In this document: positions 22,135-30,619 of the stretch, piece after piece | Layout: the number at the start of each line of letters is the position of its first letter | How positions within the stretch are numbered: position 1 is the first letter of the stretch | From: Ignavibacteriaceae bacterium | Lineage (GTDB): Bacteria; Bacteroidota; Ignavibacteria; Ignavibacteriales; Ignavibacteriaceae | Direction of reading: 5' to 3' | DNA: 30,619 bases | Assembly: GCA_013388525.1 (NCBI GenBank) | Contig: JACAFA010000141.1 | Location: 1 to 30,619, forward strand | Made by a program: the position numbers and the translations under genes | Notes under the pieces: generated by a model | Seen by the model: only the letters and a program-made list of their open reading frames with translations | The model's database searches: none | Told to the model about the DNA's origin: nothing

Positions 22135-24171
22135 TTGAGTAAAGAAAAAGTATTAGTGACCTCAGCCTTACCGTACGCAAACGGACCGATTCACCTCGGA
22201 CATCTTAGCGGCGCATATCTTCCGGCGGATATTTATGTTCGTTATAAAAGATTAAACGGCGACGACGTTCTTTATATCTGTGGTTCTGATGAACACGGAG
22301 TTCCGATCACAATTTCTGCAGATAAAGAAAAAGTTTCTCCCCGGGTAATCATTGATAGATTTCATGAAGCGAACAAAAATGCCTTTGAAAAATTCGGGAT
22401 GAGCTTTGATAATTACTCACGCACAAGTCTTCCTATTCATCACGAAACAGCAAAAGAATTTTTTCTGAACTTCTTTAATCGTGGACTTTTTGTAGAGAAG
22501 AAGTCAAATCAGTTTTATGATGAAAAAGCCAAAATGTTTTTACCTGACAGATACGTTGAAGGAACTTGTCCAAAATGCGGCAACGAACAGGCAAGAAGCG
22601 ATGAGTGTGAAAATTGTGGTTCACTTTACGATCCTTCGGAATTAAAAAATCCCAAAAGTAAAGTGAGCGGTGAAACGCCTGTTCTAAGAGAAACAACTCA
22701 CTACTTTTTCCCACTCGGGAAATATCAACAAGCATTGGAAAAGTACGTTGATGAAATGAACGCAAAGTATAGCTGGAAAGAAAATGTTCTTCAATACTGC
22801 CGAGGATGGTTTAAGGAAGGATTAAAAGACAGAGCAATTACAAGAGATCTTGACTGGGGAATTAAAGTTCCTGTTGACTCAGCCGCCGGAAAAGTAATCT
22901 ACGTTTGGTTTGAAGCTGTGCTTGGTTACATTTCTTCAACGAAAGAGTATTCGCTGAAGAAAAATCAGCCTGAACTTTGGAAAAGATATTGGCAGGATGT
23001 CAACACAAAGTATATCGCTTTTATCGGAAAAGATAATATTGTTTTTCACACAATAATTTTCCCGGCAATTCTGATGGCGTGGAATGATGGCAATAATGAA
23101 AAATATTGTCTTCCTCAGAATGTTCCTGCTAATGAATTTCTGAATTTTGAAGGAAAGAAATTTTCTAAAAGCAGAAACTGGGGAATTGATGTAGATGAAT
23201 TTCTGAAATTATTTCCTGCAGATCCATTGAGATATACACTCGCTGCTAATCTTCCCGAAAATAAAGACACAGATTTTTACTGGAAGGAGTTTCAACTTAG
23301 AAACAACAGTGAGCTTGCTGACATTCTTGGAAATTTTATTAACCGAACATTTACATTCGTTCATAAACATTTTGATGGAAAAATTCCCGCCCGAAGCAAG
23401 CTTGAAAAGATTGATGAGAATATGCTGAACGAAATCTCTGAATATCCGGAGAGGATTGCCAATCTTTTTGAAACATTTAAAATCCGCGACGGTGTTAATG
23501 AAATGATGAACCTTGCAAGAGATGGCAATAAATATTTTAATGATTCAGAACCCTGGGTTACAGTTAAATCAAATAAAGAAAAATGTGCAACAACATTAAA
23601 TATTTGCTTGCAAGCCATTTTTACACTTGCTGAATTGTTTTACCCTGTAATGCCATTTTCGTCTGAAAAACTTTTTAGCATGTTGAACCTGACTCCGGTA
23701 GAATGGAAAGAAAGCGGCAAATCCTTTTTGAAAGAAGGACATCAAATAAAAAGTGCAGAAATATTATTTCCTAAAATAGAGGACCAAGTGATAGAAGAAC
23801 AAATATCAAAACTCGGATCAACTGAAACTGAGAAGAAAGAGGATGAATTAATTTCATACGATGAATTTATGAAAACGAAGCTGAAGGTTGGCGAAGTTTT
23901 AAGTGCAGAGAAAGTTGCAAAAAGTAAAAAGCTTATGAAACTGAAAGTAATGCTCGATGATGGTGAAAGACAGGTAATTGCAGGAATTGCTGAACATTAT
24001 AACCCGGAAGATTTGATTGGTAAAAAAGTAGTTGTGGTTGCAAATCTTCAACCGGCAAAGCTCATGGGTGAAGAATCGCGTGGTATGATTTTAGCCGTTG
24101 ACAAAGAATCTGGAGGTTTGCAAGTTCTGAGTGTAGATAATTCTGTTAAAAACGGAACCCGCGTTAAGTAG
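22135..24171 (+). CDS. metG: Methionyl-tRNA synthetase
   Basis: A 678-residue class I synthetase charging tRNA-Met. The HIGH motif is 'PYANGPIHLGHL' (HLGH at 20-23) and the KMSKS motif appears as KFSKS (342-346). A four-cysteine zinc knuckle is formed by C145, C148, C158 and C161. The anticodon-binding helical domain follows, then a linker and a C-terminal EMAP/Trbp111-type tRNA-binding domain (about 575-678, 'GEVLSAEKVAKSKKLMKLKV'), which dimerises the enzyme. The start is a TTG. An in-frame TAG at 22129-22131 excludes anything further upstream, and the next residues already begin the conserved domain. No Shine-Dalgarno sequence is seen. The subtilase gene follows after 32 bases and may share its transcript. 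Confidence 0.97.
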   Translation: MSKEKVLVTSALPYANGPIHLGHLSGAYLPADIYVRYKRLNGDDVLYICGSDEHGVPITISADKEKVSPRVIIDRFHEANKNAFEKFGMSFDNYSRTSLPIHHETAKEFFLNFFNRGLFVEKKSNQFYDEKAKMFLPDRYVEGTCPKCGNEQARSDECENCGSLYDPSELKNPKSKVSGETPVLRETTHYFFPLGKYQQALEKYVDEMNAKYSWKENVLQYCRGWFKEGLKDRAITRDLDWGIKVPVDSAAGKVIYVWFEAVLGYISSTKEYSLKKNQPELWKRYWQDVNTKYIAFIGKDNIVFHTIIFPAILMAWNDGNNEKYCLPQNVPANEFLNFEGKKFSKSRNWGIDVDEFLKLFPADPLRYTLAANLPENKDTDFYWKEFQLRNNSELADILGNFINRTFTFVHKHFDGKIPARSKLEKIDENMLNEISEYPERIANLFETFKIRDGVNEMMNLARDGNKYFNDSEPWVTVKSNKEKCATTLNICLQAIFTLAELFYPVMPFSSEKLFSMLNLTPVEWKESGKSFLKEGHQIKSAEILFPKIEDQVIEEQISKLGSTETEKKEDELISYDEFMKTKLKVGEVLSAEKVAKSKKLMKLKVMLDDGERQVIAGIAEHYNPEDLIGKKVVVVANLQPAKLMGEESRGMILAVDKESGGLQVLSVDNSVKNGTRVK

Positions 24172-24203
24172 AAATTTTATTTAATTAAAATAAAGGAATA
24201 AAA

Positions 24204-25952
24204 ATGCGTCTGTTAAGTATTACCATTATTCTGTTCGCAGGAATAATGTTTGCCCAGTCATCTGTTGAGAAGTTTACTCCTCAGCTGAATGCTGTTGTAA
24301 GCAGTGTCGGAGGTAATGAGGAATTATTAGTCTGGGTTTTCTTTACTGATAAAGGAAACGAAACCCAAAATTATTTTCTGAAACCATCGACAGTTGTTAG
24401 TGAGAAATCACTGAAGCGCAGAGCAAAAGTTTTAAGTCAGGAAAATATTATTTCTGAGAATGATCTGCCTGTAAATCAAAATTATATTGATCAGATAAAA
24501 TCTCTTGGATTTCAATTGAAGCAAAAAACTAAATGGTTTAATGGAGTAAGTGGATGGGCTACAAAAGCTGAACTAGCTCAATTTGCTAATCTGCCGTTTG
24601 TAAAACAGCTTGATATCGTTTACAGATTCAGGAAGGATAATTTTGAAGAAGAAATCCATAATGAGATACCTGAAGAATCAAATCAGAATTTATCAAAACC
24701 CACGGGAACGAATTCACTTAATTATGGTCAATCTCTTACACAAGTTAATATAATATCTGTTCCTCAGGTTCACGATCTTGGATATACAGGAAATGGAATT
24801 ACAATCTGTATGATGGACGCTGGTTTTGATAAATGGACTACGCATCAGGTTTTCAGCACAATGAATGTTATTGCAACCTGGGATTTTGTTAATGGTGATG
24901 CTGATGTAGAAAATGGTATTGATATGGGCGAAGGTTCACATGGAACATCTACTTTATCCTTAATTGGAGGATTCTATGAAGGACAACTCATCGGTCCTGC
25001 TTTCGGTGCTGAATTTATTCTTGCAAAGACTGAGAATACCGAAAGCGAAACCCCGATTGAAGAAGATAACTGGCTCGCAGCAATGGAATGGGCTGACAGC
25101 ATTGGAGTTGATTTAACTTCCACTTCATTGGGCTATATTGATTTCGATCCTCCATATCCAAGTTATACCTGGATGGATATGGATGGAAACACCTGCAGAA
25201 TTACCAATAGCGCTGATTATGCAGTTAGTCTCGGAATTTTTGTGGTTAATTCCGCAGGCAACAGTGGTTATGATGTTCATAATACACTTGGTGCACCTTC
25301 TGATGGAGATAGTGTCATTGCAGTGGGTTCTGTAAACAGCAGTGGAACCAGATCTGGATTCAGCAGCGTGGGTCCGACTGTAGACGGCAGGATAAAACCG
25401 GATTTGATGGCAATGGGTTCAAATAATTATGTAGCTTGTAACGGTTCAAATAATTGTTATAGCAGCTGGGGCAGTGGAACTTCCTGGAGTTGTCCAATGG
25501 TTGCTGGTGCAGCCGCACTTTTACTTGAAGCAGATCCAAGTTTAACACCAATGCAGCTGGCTGCATTAATGAAAAGTACGGCATCGAAAAGTACTAATCC
25601 TGACAATCTTTATGGTTGGGGAATTATAAATACTTATGCAGCTCTTCAATCATTGCTAACAAATGCTGATAACACAACTAAAGTTCCTGAAGATTTCTAT
25701 TTGCTTCAGAATTATCCGAATCCATTTAATCCATCAACAAAAATTCGTTTCGCCGTACCTGAAAAATCAAATGTTAAAATTTATTTATATGACATTCTTG
25801 GTAGCGAAATTTCAGTTATTTTGGATGAAGAGGTTAATCCCGGAGTTCAGGAAATTGAATTAAACGGAAGCAACCTTACAAGTGGTGTTTATCTTCTCAG
25901 GATGATTGCAAATAATTATCAGCAAACAATCAAAATTTCACTTCTCAAATAA
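24204..25952 (+). CDS. Secreted subtilisin-like (S8) serine protease with T9SS sorting tail
   Basis: A 582-residue exported protease. The signal peptide is about 1-17 ('LLSITIILFAGIMFAQ'). A pro-region to about residue 190 resembles an inhibitor-I9-like chaperone domain. The peptidase domain has D205 in 'ICMMDAGFD', H246 in 'GSHGTSTL', an oxyanion Asn in 'VVNSAGNSG' and nucleophile S427 in 'GSGTSWSCP'. A type A T9SS sorting domain begins 'LLQNYPNPFNPSTKIRF' and covers the last 85 or so residues. It would act at the cell surface or outside, cleaving proteins, and could feed the periplasmic S46 exopeptidase (inference). An AAGGA site precedes the ATG. It lies 32 bases after metG, an unlikely functional partner. 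Confidence 0.94.
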   Translation: MRLLSITIILFAGIMFAQSSVEKFTPQLNAVVSSVGGNEELLVWVFFTDKGNETQNYFLKPSTVVSEKSLKRRAKVLSQENIISENDLPVNQNYIDQIKSLGFQLKQKTKWFNGVSGWATKAELAQFANLPFVKQLDIVYRFRKDNFEEEIHNEIPEESNQNLSKPTGTNSLNYGQSLTQVNIISVPQVHDLGYTGNGITICMMDAGFDKWTTHQVFSTMNVIATWDFVNGDADVENGIDMGEGSHGTSTLSLIGGFYEGQLIGPAFGAEFILAKTENTESETPIEEDNWLAAMEWADSIGVDLTSTSLGYIDFDPPYPSYTWMDMDGNTCRITNSADYAVSLGIFVVNSAGNSGYDVHNTLGAPSDGDSVIAVGSVNSSGTRSGFSSVGPTVDGRIKPDLMAMGSNNYVACNGSNNCYSSWGSGTSWSCPMVAGAAALLLEADPSLTPMQLAALMKSTASKSTNPDNLYGWGIINTYAALQSLLTNADNTTKVPEDFYLLQNYPNPFNPSTKIRFAVPEKSNVKIYLYDILGSEISVILDEEVNPGVQEIELNGSNLTSGVYLLRMIANNYQQTIKISLLK

Positions 25953-25961
25953 ATTTTTGGA

Positions 25962-25993
25962 CCTGATCCGGTGAATAATCTTGCCGGGTCAGG
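25962..25993 (+). terminator. Hairpin after the subtilase gene, terminator-like
   Basis: CCTGATCCGG (25962-25971) pairs with CCGGGTCAGG (25984-25993) over 10 bp with one G-T wobble and a 12-base loop. It lies 9 bases after the stop codon. Only a weak T-rich stretch (CAATTTCCCTT) follows, so terminator strength is uncertain. Confidence 0.55.
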
Positions 25994-26074
25994 CTCAATT
26001 TCCCTTGATTTTCAGGCGCACTATAGCTAAAATTCTGCTCTCATTTTTCAGAAATTTATAGGAGAATAGATAAT

Positions 26075-28051
26075 ATGCAATCAAATTGTATTGTAAGAAC
26101 ATTTCTTTTAATTCTTTTTTTTCAAATAATTGGCCTTATTAGCGTTCCGGCTCAGGTAGTTGCTGAGTTTGGAAGCTATGATATTACTCTTGATGAGTTT
26201 GAGCACGCTTATGCAAAGAATGTAGGTGGCTGGGAAAACGCAATGAAACAGGATATTTCTGATTATAAAAACTTTCTGGATCTTTACGTTAAATTCAGAA
26301 TGAAATTGCGTGATGCTCAGGTCAGAGCTTATGATCAGGATGCAGACCTTATGAAGGAATTAAAGGATTACCAGAAGCAGGTTGGTGTTTCCTATATTGT
26401 CGAAAAGAGAATTAACGAACCGGGAGTAAAACAACTTTATGAAAGAAGAAAGGAAGAATTTCGTGTCAGTCATATAATGATAAGACCTGATTCTCTTGGT
26501 GAAGAAGCTGCCCGGAAAAAAGCTCAGGCAATTTTGGATAGCATTAAGAATGGACAATCTTTTGAAAATATGGCTATCATTCATTCTGATGATAAATTTT
26601 CAGCAGTTAGTGGTGGTGATATTTATTACATTACTGCCGGATTACTGCCCTATGAATTCGAAGACCCGATGTACACTCTTAAACCCGGCGAGGTTTATCC
26701 TGAAGTTGTAAAAACAAGATTTGGTTATCATCTGATAAAAGTTACTGAAAGACAACATCGCTATCCTAAAGTCCAGGCAAGTCATATTCTTATCGGTTAT
26801 CATAATAAAGAAGGACAGATTGATACTTTAGCATCAAAAATGCGTGCCGATTCTGTCATGGCTAAGTTAAAAGCGGGAGAATCATTTGAACAACTCGCAT
26901 TAAATTACAGTGATGATCCGGGTTCAAAGGAAAAGGGCGGAGATTTAGGTTACTTTGAACGAAGAATGATGGTTAAGGAATTTGATGAAGTTGCTTTTAG
27001 TATGAACGTCGGTGATATTGCGGGTCCTGTACAGACTAATTTTGGCTATCATATAATTAAGTTAACTGATAAAATGGATACACAACCTTATGAATCAGAA
27101 TATGAAAATTTGAAAAGTATGTTCAACAAGCAGCGATATCAGCATGAGAGAGATATTTTAATTGAATCACTTAAGAAAAAATATGACTTTAATATTGATG
27201 AAACTGTATTAACTCAATTTGTAAATATGAGTGACTCTTTAAGGTTTGGAATGGTGCATCCCAAATATGATGAGTTAGCAGAAAATATTTTATATTCAGT
27301 TGCAAAGAAACCTGTTACCATCGGTACTTTTCTTGAATCAGCCAATCGTAATTCAAAAATTACCGGCAAACCGATGGACAATGAAACCGAAGTTAAAAAT
27401 GCAATAAATATTCTTGCAGAGGATATGTTACTTGAAGAAGAAGCTATGAATCTTGATAAAATCGATCCTCAGTTTGCACAACTGATGGCAGATTACCGGG
27501 ATGGCATTTTCATTTTCAAAATTCAGGAAGAGGAAGTCTGGAACAAAGTGAAAATTGACAGCGCAGATGTTTACAGTTATTGGAATGCGAATAAAGAAAA
27601 ATATTCCTGGCCTGAAAGAATAAGCTTCAGCGAAATATATTCAACCAAAGATTCTCTGATACAGAAATATTATAATATGCTGAAAGAAGGTGCGTCATTC
27701 GATTCACTTGCTGCACTTTATACTGAGAGAGCAGCAAAGAAAAAAGATCAGGGTAAATATGATCTTCAGGCTGTAGATTACTCTGATTTCTACAAAGAAG
27801 CTAATAAAATTTCGGAGGTTGGTTCATACTCCGAACCGGTAGTTTTTTCAGGAGGATATTCAATCTTCAAACTAACCGATAGACAACCGGCAAGATTAAA
27901 AACTTTCGAGGAAGCAAGAGCCGAAGTTTCCGGTGAATATCAGGAAATGCTTAGTAAAAAACTGGAAAACGATTACGTGGCTGGTCTGGAGATGAGATAT
28001 AAGCCGAAAGTTTATTATGATAAACTTGAAGACGCTTTTAAGCAGGAATAA
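26075..28051 (+). CDS. Periplasmic parvulin-type peptidyl-prolyl isomerase (PpiC/SurA-like)
   Basis: A 658-residue exported folding factor. The signal peptide is at about 1-27 ('FLLILFFQIIGLISVPAQ'). A SurA-like N-terminal helical region is followed by two parvulin domains. The first is about residues 129-226 ('FRVSHIMIRPDS' to 'RFGYHLIKVTERQ') and the second about 233-332 ('VQASHILIGYHN' to 'FGYHIIKLTDKM'). A third, degenerate parvulin-like segment (about 514-604, ending 'GGYSIFKLTDRQ') lacks the conserved histidine pair. These proteins isomerise prolyl bonds and escort outer-membrane proteins in the periplasm. A clear AGGAG site precedes the ATG. It is first of three consecutive genes of this class and overlaps the next by 35 bases. 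Confidence 0.92.
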   Translation: MQSNCIVRTFLLILFFQIIGLISVPAQVVAEFGSYDITLDEFEHAYAKNVGGWENAMKQDISDYKNFLDLYVKFRMKLRDAQVRAYDQDADLMKELKDYQKQVGVSYIVEKRINEPGVKQLYERRKEEFRVSHIMIRPDSLGEEAARKKAQAILDSIKNGQSFENMAIIHSDDKFSAVSGGDIYYITAGLLPYEFEDPMYTLKPGEVYPEVVKTRFGYHLIKVTERQHRYPKVQASHILIGYHNKEGQIDTLASKMRADSVMAKLKAGESFEQLALNYSDDPGSKEKGGDLGYFERRMMVKEFDEVAFSMNVGDIAGPVQTNFGYHIIKLTDKMDTQPYESEYENLKSMFNKQRYQHERDILIESLKKKYDFNIDETVLTQFVNMSDSLRFGMVHPKYDELAENILYSVAKKPVTIGTFLESANRNSKITGKPMDNETEVKNAINILAEDMLLEEEAMNLDKIDPQFAQLMADYRDGIFIFKIQEEEVWNKVKIDSADVYSYWNANKEKYSWPERISFSEIYSTKDSLIQKYYNMLKEGASFDSLAALYTERAAKKKDQGKYDLQAVDYSDFYKEANKISEVGSYSEPVVFSGGYSIFKLTDRQPARLKTFEEARAEVSGEYQEMLSKKLENDYVAGLEMRYKPKVYYDKLEDAFKQE

Positions 28052-28850
28052 TTTAATTGAGGGAATTCTGTTCCCTCTTTTTATTCTTAGTGCTTGTGGT
28101 GAACCAGAAAAACCTGTTTCCTATATTGCAAGAGTAAATGATTCATACCTGACTGAATCAGATTTAACTGAACTAACCGATTCACTATCGGTTTCAGAAA
28201 AAAGTAAATCTTCAATAATTAAGAATTGGGTGAAGCAGGAAATCCTTTACCAGGAAGCTATTAAACAAGGACTTACTGACACGAAGGAATTCAAAAGAAC
28301 AATCGAAAATACAAAAAGACAATTAGCATCAGCTATGGTTCTGGATAGATTTTCTGCATCCTCAAAACCGGTATATTCAGATAAAGATCTGGAAAATTTT
28401 TATAAAGAAACTCAAACCAGTTTCCGTCTTCCATTTAATTCTTACTACTTTAATCGGATAGACTTTTCTGATAGAGAAACTGCGGTAAAATTCCGTACGG
28501 AGTTAATATTAAATGGCTGGAATGAAGCATTAAATAAATTTGCCAAAGACACCTGCCTCGTCAATATTTCAAATGGAAGCCTGATTGCCGAGCAGGATAT
28601 TTATCCCGTCAGATTGCTTCGTATTCTTGAGGGACTTTACCCACTGGAAATTAGCATTGTCATTCCGGATGAGAGAGGTTATTATTCAGTTGTGCAGCTG
28701 TTGGATAAATACTCGGCTCAGGCTATTCCGCCTTTTGAAACTGTTAAGCAGGAAGTTGAAAACAGATATAAGTCTGCATTGATTGAACTTGCACTTGAAA
28801 ATTATATGAACGATCTTTATTCTAAAAATGAAGTAGAAATTAATAAGTGA
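28017..28850 (+). CDS. SurA-related lipoprotein without a recognisable active parvulin domain
   Basis: A 277-residue protein with a lipoprotein signal: 'GILFPLFILSACGE' places lipobox LSAC with cysteine 27. The mature part starts 'YIARVNDSYLTESDLTEL', like the N-terminal helical region of SurA/PpiD, and continues with 'GLTDTKEFKRTIENTKRQLA' in the same style. The parvulin core (SHIL...GYH) cannot be seen; the matching region ends 'GYYSVVQLLDKYS'. It is therefore probably a non-catalytic chaperone-like member of the group (inference). The start at 28017 overlaps the upstream gene by 35 bases; a TTG at 28026 is an alternative. The signal-peptide codons coincide with a terminator-like hairpin (28059-28082). 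Six bases separate it from the next gene. Confidence 0.75.
   Translation: MINLKTLLSRNNLIEGILFPLFILSACGEPEKPVSYIARVNDSYLTESDLTELTDSLSVSEKSKSSIIKNWVKQEILYQEAIKQGLTDTKEFKRTIENTKRQLASAMVLDRFSASSKPVYSDKDLENFYKETQTSFRLPFNSYYFNRIDFSDRETAVKFRTELILNGWNEALNKFAKDTCLVNISNGSLIAEQDIYPVRLLRILEGLYPLEISIVIPDERGYYSVVQLLDKYSAQAIPPFETVKQEVENRYKSALIELALENYMNDLYSKNEVEINK
28059..28082 (+). terminator. Terminator-like hairpin inside the signal-peptide codons of the lipoprotein gene
   Basis: GAGGGAA (28059-28065) and TTCCCTC (28071-28077) form a perfect 7-bp stem with loop TTCTG, followed by TTTTT (28078-28082) and ATT. It lies 7 bases after the stop codon of the upstream isomerase gene and 42 bases inside the downstream lipoprotein gene. 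It has the form of an intrinsic terminator or attenuator. Ribosomes translating the overlapping gene would melt it. Confidence 0.55.
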
Positions 28851-28856
28851 TGTAAT

Positions 28857-30131
28857 ATGTTGACAAGAATATTTAGTATAGTTGTTCTGATTGCAGGAAG
28901 TCTATTAGCACAATCGAACGTTATTGATAAGGTAGTAGCTGTTGTTGATAACGAAATTATTTTGCAAAGCGAGCTCGAATTCCAGGCTTCAGTATATGCT
29001 TCACAACGCTCAATGGATCCAAAATCACCCGAACTAAAAAATCAAATCCTGAATGCTATGATTGATGAAAAACTTGTTTATGCTCAGGCAGAGCTTGACT
29101 CGATTGTGGTTACAGATGCTGAAGTTGCTCAGAGAATTGAATACCAGTTAAATGTGCTGAAACAGCAATATGGTTCAGAAGCCAATATTGAAAAAATGTA
29201 CGGAATGAGCCTCGAAAAAATCAAAAGAGAACTTCGTGATGATGTACGAAAAAATCTAATGGTTCAAAAGTTACGTGAAAAGAATTTTGCACCTGTTGAA
29301 GCATCACGCCGCGAAGTAGAGGAATTTTATCAGACTTATAAGGACAGTCTCGGTATGATTCCCGAAAAGCTGAGAATATATCATATCTTCAGAAATCCAA
29401 AAACAACAGACAGACTCAAAAATCAATATCGCGAATTTGCTCAGGCTGTACTTGATTCAATTAAGCAAGGTGCGAGCTTTGAGGAAATGGCAAAAAAATA
29501 TTCTGAGGATCCGGGAAGCAAAGCATATGGCGGTGATCTTGGTTTCGTTAAGAAAGGTGTTTTTTATCCACAGTTCGAAGCTGCTGCTTTTGCTCTTGAG
29601 GTTGGTCAGATTTCGGATATTGTGGAGACACCGGTTGGTTATCACATTATTGAATTACTTGAAAGAAGAGGAGAATCTATTCGCACACGACACATTCTCT
29701 TTAAATTCAAGACTGACGAAGGTGCAGATCTGGAAACGATTGAATTCCTTACTGAACTCAGAGACAGCATAGTAAAAGGAGTAAATACTTTTCAGTATTA
29801 CGCTAAAAAGTATAGTGAAGATAAAGAAACTGCACCATTCTCAGGTGATCTTGGTACTTTTTATATCAACCAGCTTGACAAAAATTTGCTTGACATAGTC
29901 TCTAAGATGAAACAAGGTGAAATCAGCTTTCCGAAAAGAATTGATTACGGACAGGGAACTTATGGATATCATATAGTATTTCTTCAGTCAAGAATTCCTC
30001 AGCATCCTCCGAGCCTTGAGGAAGATTATGCAGAGTTGAAAAGACTCGCAGATGAATACAAAAAGCAAAAGCAGTACGAAGAATGGGTTGCTTCTCTCAG
30101 AAATAAAATTTATTGGGAAGTAAGACTTTAA
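28857..30131 (+). CDS. surA: SurA-type periplasmic chaperone / peptidyl-prolyl isomerase
   Basis: A 424-residue exported chaperone. The signal peptide is about 1-19 ('IFSIVVLIAGSLLAQS'). 'VIDKVVAVVDNEIILQSELE' is the classical SurA opening, and helical N-domain follows to about residue 165. Two parvulin domains come next: about 171-272 ('LRIYHIFRNPKT' to 'VGYHIIELLERRG') and about 276-382 ('RTRHILFKFKTD' to 'YGYHIVFLQSRIP'), then a C-terminal helix that completes the chaperone domain. The order and length match E. coli SurA (428). It delivers outer-membrane barrels to BAM. It is last in the three-gene folding operon, six bases after the lipoprotein gene. Confidence 0.93.
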   Translation: MLTRIFSIVVLIAGSLLAQSNVIDKVVAVVDNEIILQSELEFQASVYASQRSMDPKSPELKNQILNAMIDEKLVYAQAELDSIVVTDAEVAQRIEYQLNVLKQQYGSEANIEKMYGMSLEKIKRELRDDVRKNLMVQKLREKNFAPVEASRREVEEFYQTYKDSLGMIPEKLRIYHIFRNPKTTDRLKNQYREFAQAVLDSIKQGASFEEMAKKYSEDPGSKAYGGDLGFVKKGVFYPQFEAAAFALEVGQISDIVETPVGYHIIELLERRGESIRTRHILFKFKTDEGADLETIEFLTELRDSIVKGVNTFQYYAKKYSEDKETAPFSGDLGTFYINQLDKNLLDIVSKMKQGEISFPKRIDYGQGTYGYHIVFLQSRIPQHPPSLEEDYAELKRLADEYKKQKQYEEWVASLRNKIYWEVRL

Positions 30132-30157
30132 GTAAGATAAAAGATTAAAGTAAAAAG

Positions 30158-30186
30158 TTCGTCACAAGTTAAATTATAGTGACGAA
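30158..30186. repeat. Inverted repeat after surA
   Basis: TTCGTCAC (30158-30165) and GTGACGAA (30179-30186) are perfect 8-bp arms around a 13-base AT-rich loop. No T-tract follows. It is the only clear structure in the 180-base gap before the MoxR gene and could mark the end of the folding operon. The rest of the gap ends in word-like low-complexity DNA (near 30262-30292, CTGAATC/AGCATCC-type words). Confidence 0.5.
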
Positions 30187-30311
30187 GTCTCGTCTCGTAA
30201 ATCGAAACGGAATCAAAGTTGCAAAGTAAATCACAAAGTTTTAACTGGTAATTAGAATAAATCCGGTATCCTGAATCTAGCATCCAGTATCAAAAAATTA
30301 AGGAATTAAGT

Positions 30312-30619
30312 TTGAAAGAAAATACAGTTGTAACAAAAGATGTTGAGCTCGTTGAAAAGCTCTCAGGAAAAGTAAAAAATATTAAATCTGAAATTGCAAA
30401 AGTAATTGTCGGTCAGGATGAAATTATTGATCAGCTTTTAATTTCACTTTTTTCAAAAGGACATTGTCTGCTTGTCGGTGTTCCCGGGCTTGCAAAAACG
30501 CTTCTGATAAAAACTGTTGCAGAAGTACTTGATTTGAAATTCAGCAGAATACAGTTTACTCCCGATTTAATGCCGAGCGATATTACCGGTACGGAAATTA
30601 TTGAAGAAGACGCTGTAAG
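30312..30619 (+). CDS. MoxR-family AAA+ ATPase, N-terminal part (cut by window edge)
   Basis: The first 102 codons are present. The N-terminal '[20 protein letters not shown]' and Walker A '[19 protein letters not shown]' followed by '[20 protein letters not shown]' are the standard MoxR opening. MoxR ATPases are chaperone-like, often encoded with DUF58 and von Willebrand factor A proteins, and help mature membrane or periplasmic complexes. Walker B and sensor regions lie beyond the window. The start is a TTG with AAGGA eight bases upstream, which fixes it; the reading frame has no ATG before the conserved region. It probably heads a new operon. Confidence 0.92.
   Translation, partial: MKENTVVTKDVELVEKLSGKVKNIKSEIAKVIVGQDEIIDQLLISLFSKGHCLLVGVPGLAKTLLIKTVAEVLDLKFSRIQFTPDLMPSDITGTEIIEEDAV

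Overview
The window looks like a piece of chromosome from a low-GC, Gram-negative member of the Bacteroidetes/Chlorobi (FCB) group, most likely an Ignavibacteria-type organism (inference). The main evidence is three secreted proteins ending in the 'QNYPNPFNPST' type IX secretion (T9SS) sorting tail. Supporting evidence is an S46 dipeptidyl-peptidase, LytS/LytTR signalling, and many genes with weak or no Shine-Dalgarno sequence. There are 26 supportable genes, two of them cut by the window edges. I see no rRNA, tRNA or CRISPR.

Layout. 1-900: start of a phosphohexomutase gene (minus), a small double zinc-ribbon gene, an intrinsic terminator and a palindrome-rich spacer. 900-4132: S46 exopeptidase, a small outer-membrane barrel (minus) and a staphylococcal-nuclease-like gene. 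4288-7172: cytochrome bd oxidase cydA and cydB, separated by an inserted element that carries a four-helix-bundle (S23/IVS-type) gene. 7169-9390 (minus): GlcNAc-kinase-like enzyme plus AmpG-like permease, a probable cell-wall sugar salvage pair. 9660-13087: two tandem paralogous T9SS-exported FG-GAP-like repeat proteins, ended by a clear terminator. 13227-17229: class V PLP enzyme, cytidylate-kinase-like protein, and (minus) a CoA-acylating aldehyde dehydrogenase with an unusual C-terminal tail. 17458-20554 (minus): LiaF-like membrane protein, LytS-like kinase and LytTR regulator, a cell-envelope sensing operon interrupted between kinase and regulator by a GxxExxY gene sitting between perfect 49-bp direct repeats. 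20742-21956 (minus): trans-sulfuration PLP enzyme. 22135-25952: methionyl-tRNA synthetase and a T9SS-exported subtilase. 26075-30131: three consecutive SurA/parvulin-type periplasmic folding factors. 30312-end: start of a MoxR AAA+ ATPase.

The most interesting signal is that two unrelated small-gene cassettes occupy the same kind of site. The four-helix-bundle gene lies between cydA and cydB, and the GxxExxY gene lies between the kinase and regulator genes. Each sits at the junction of two genes that normally work together, each is flanked by long inverted or direct repeats, and in each the repeat sequence supplies the stop codon and last residues of the upstream operon gene. Neither has a recognisable transposase or integrase nearby. 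They resemble the intervening sequences known from 23S rRNA genes, but here they are in protein-coding operons.
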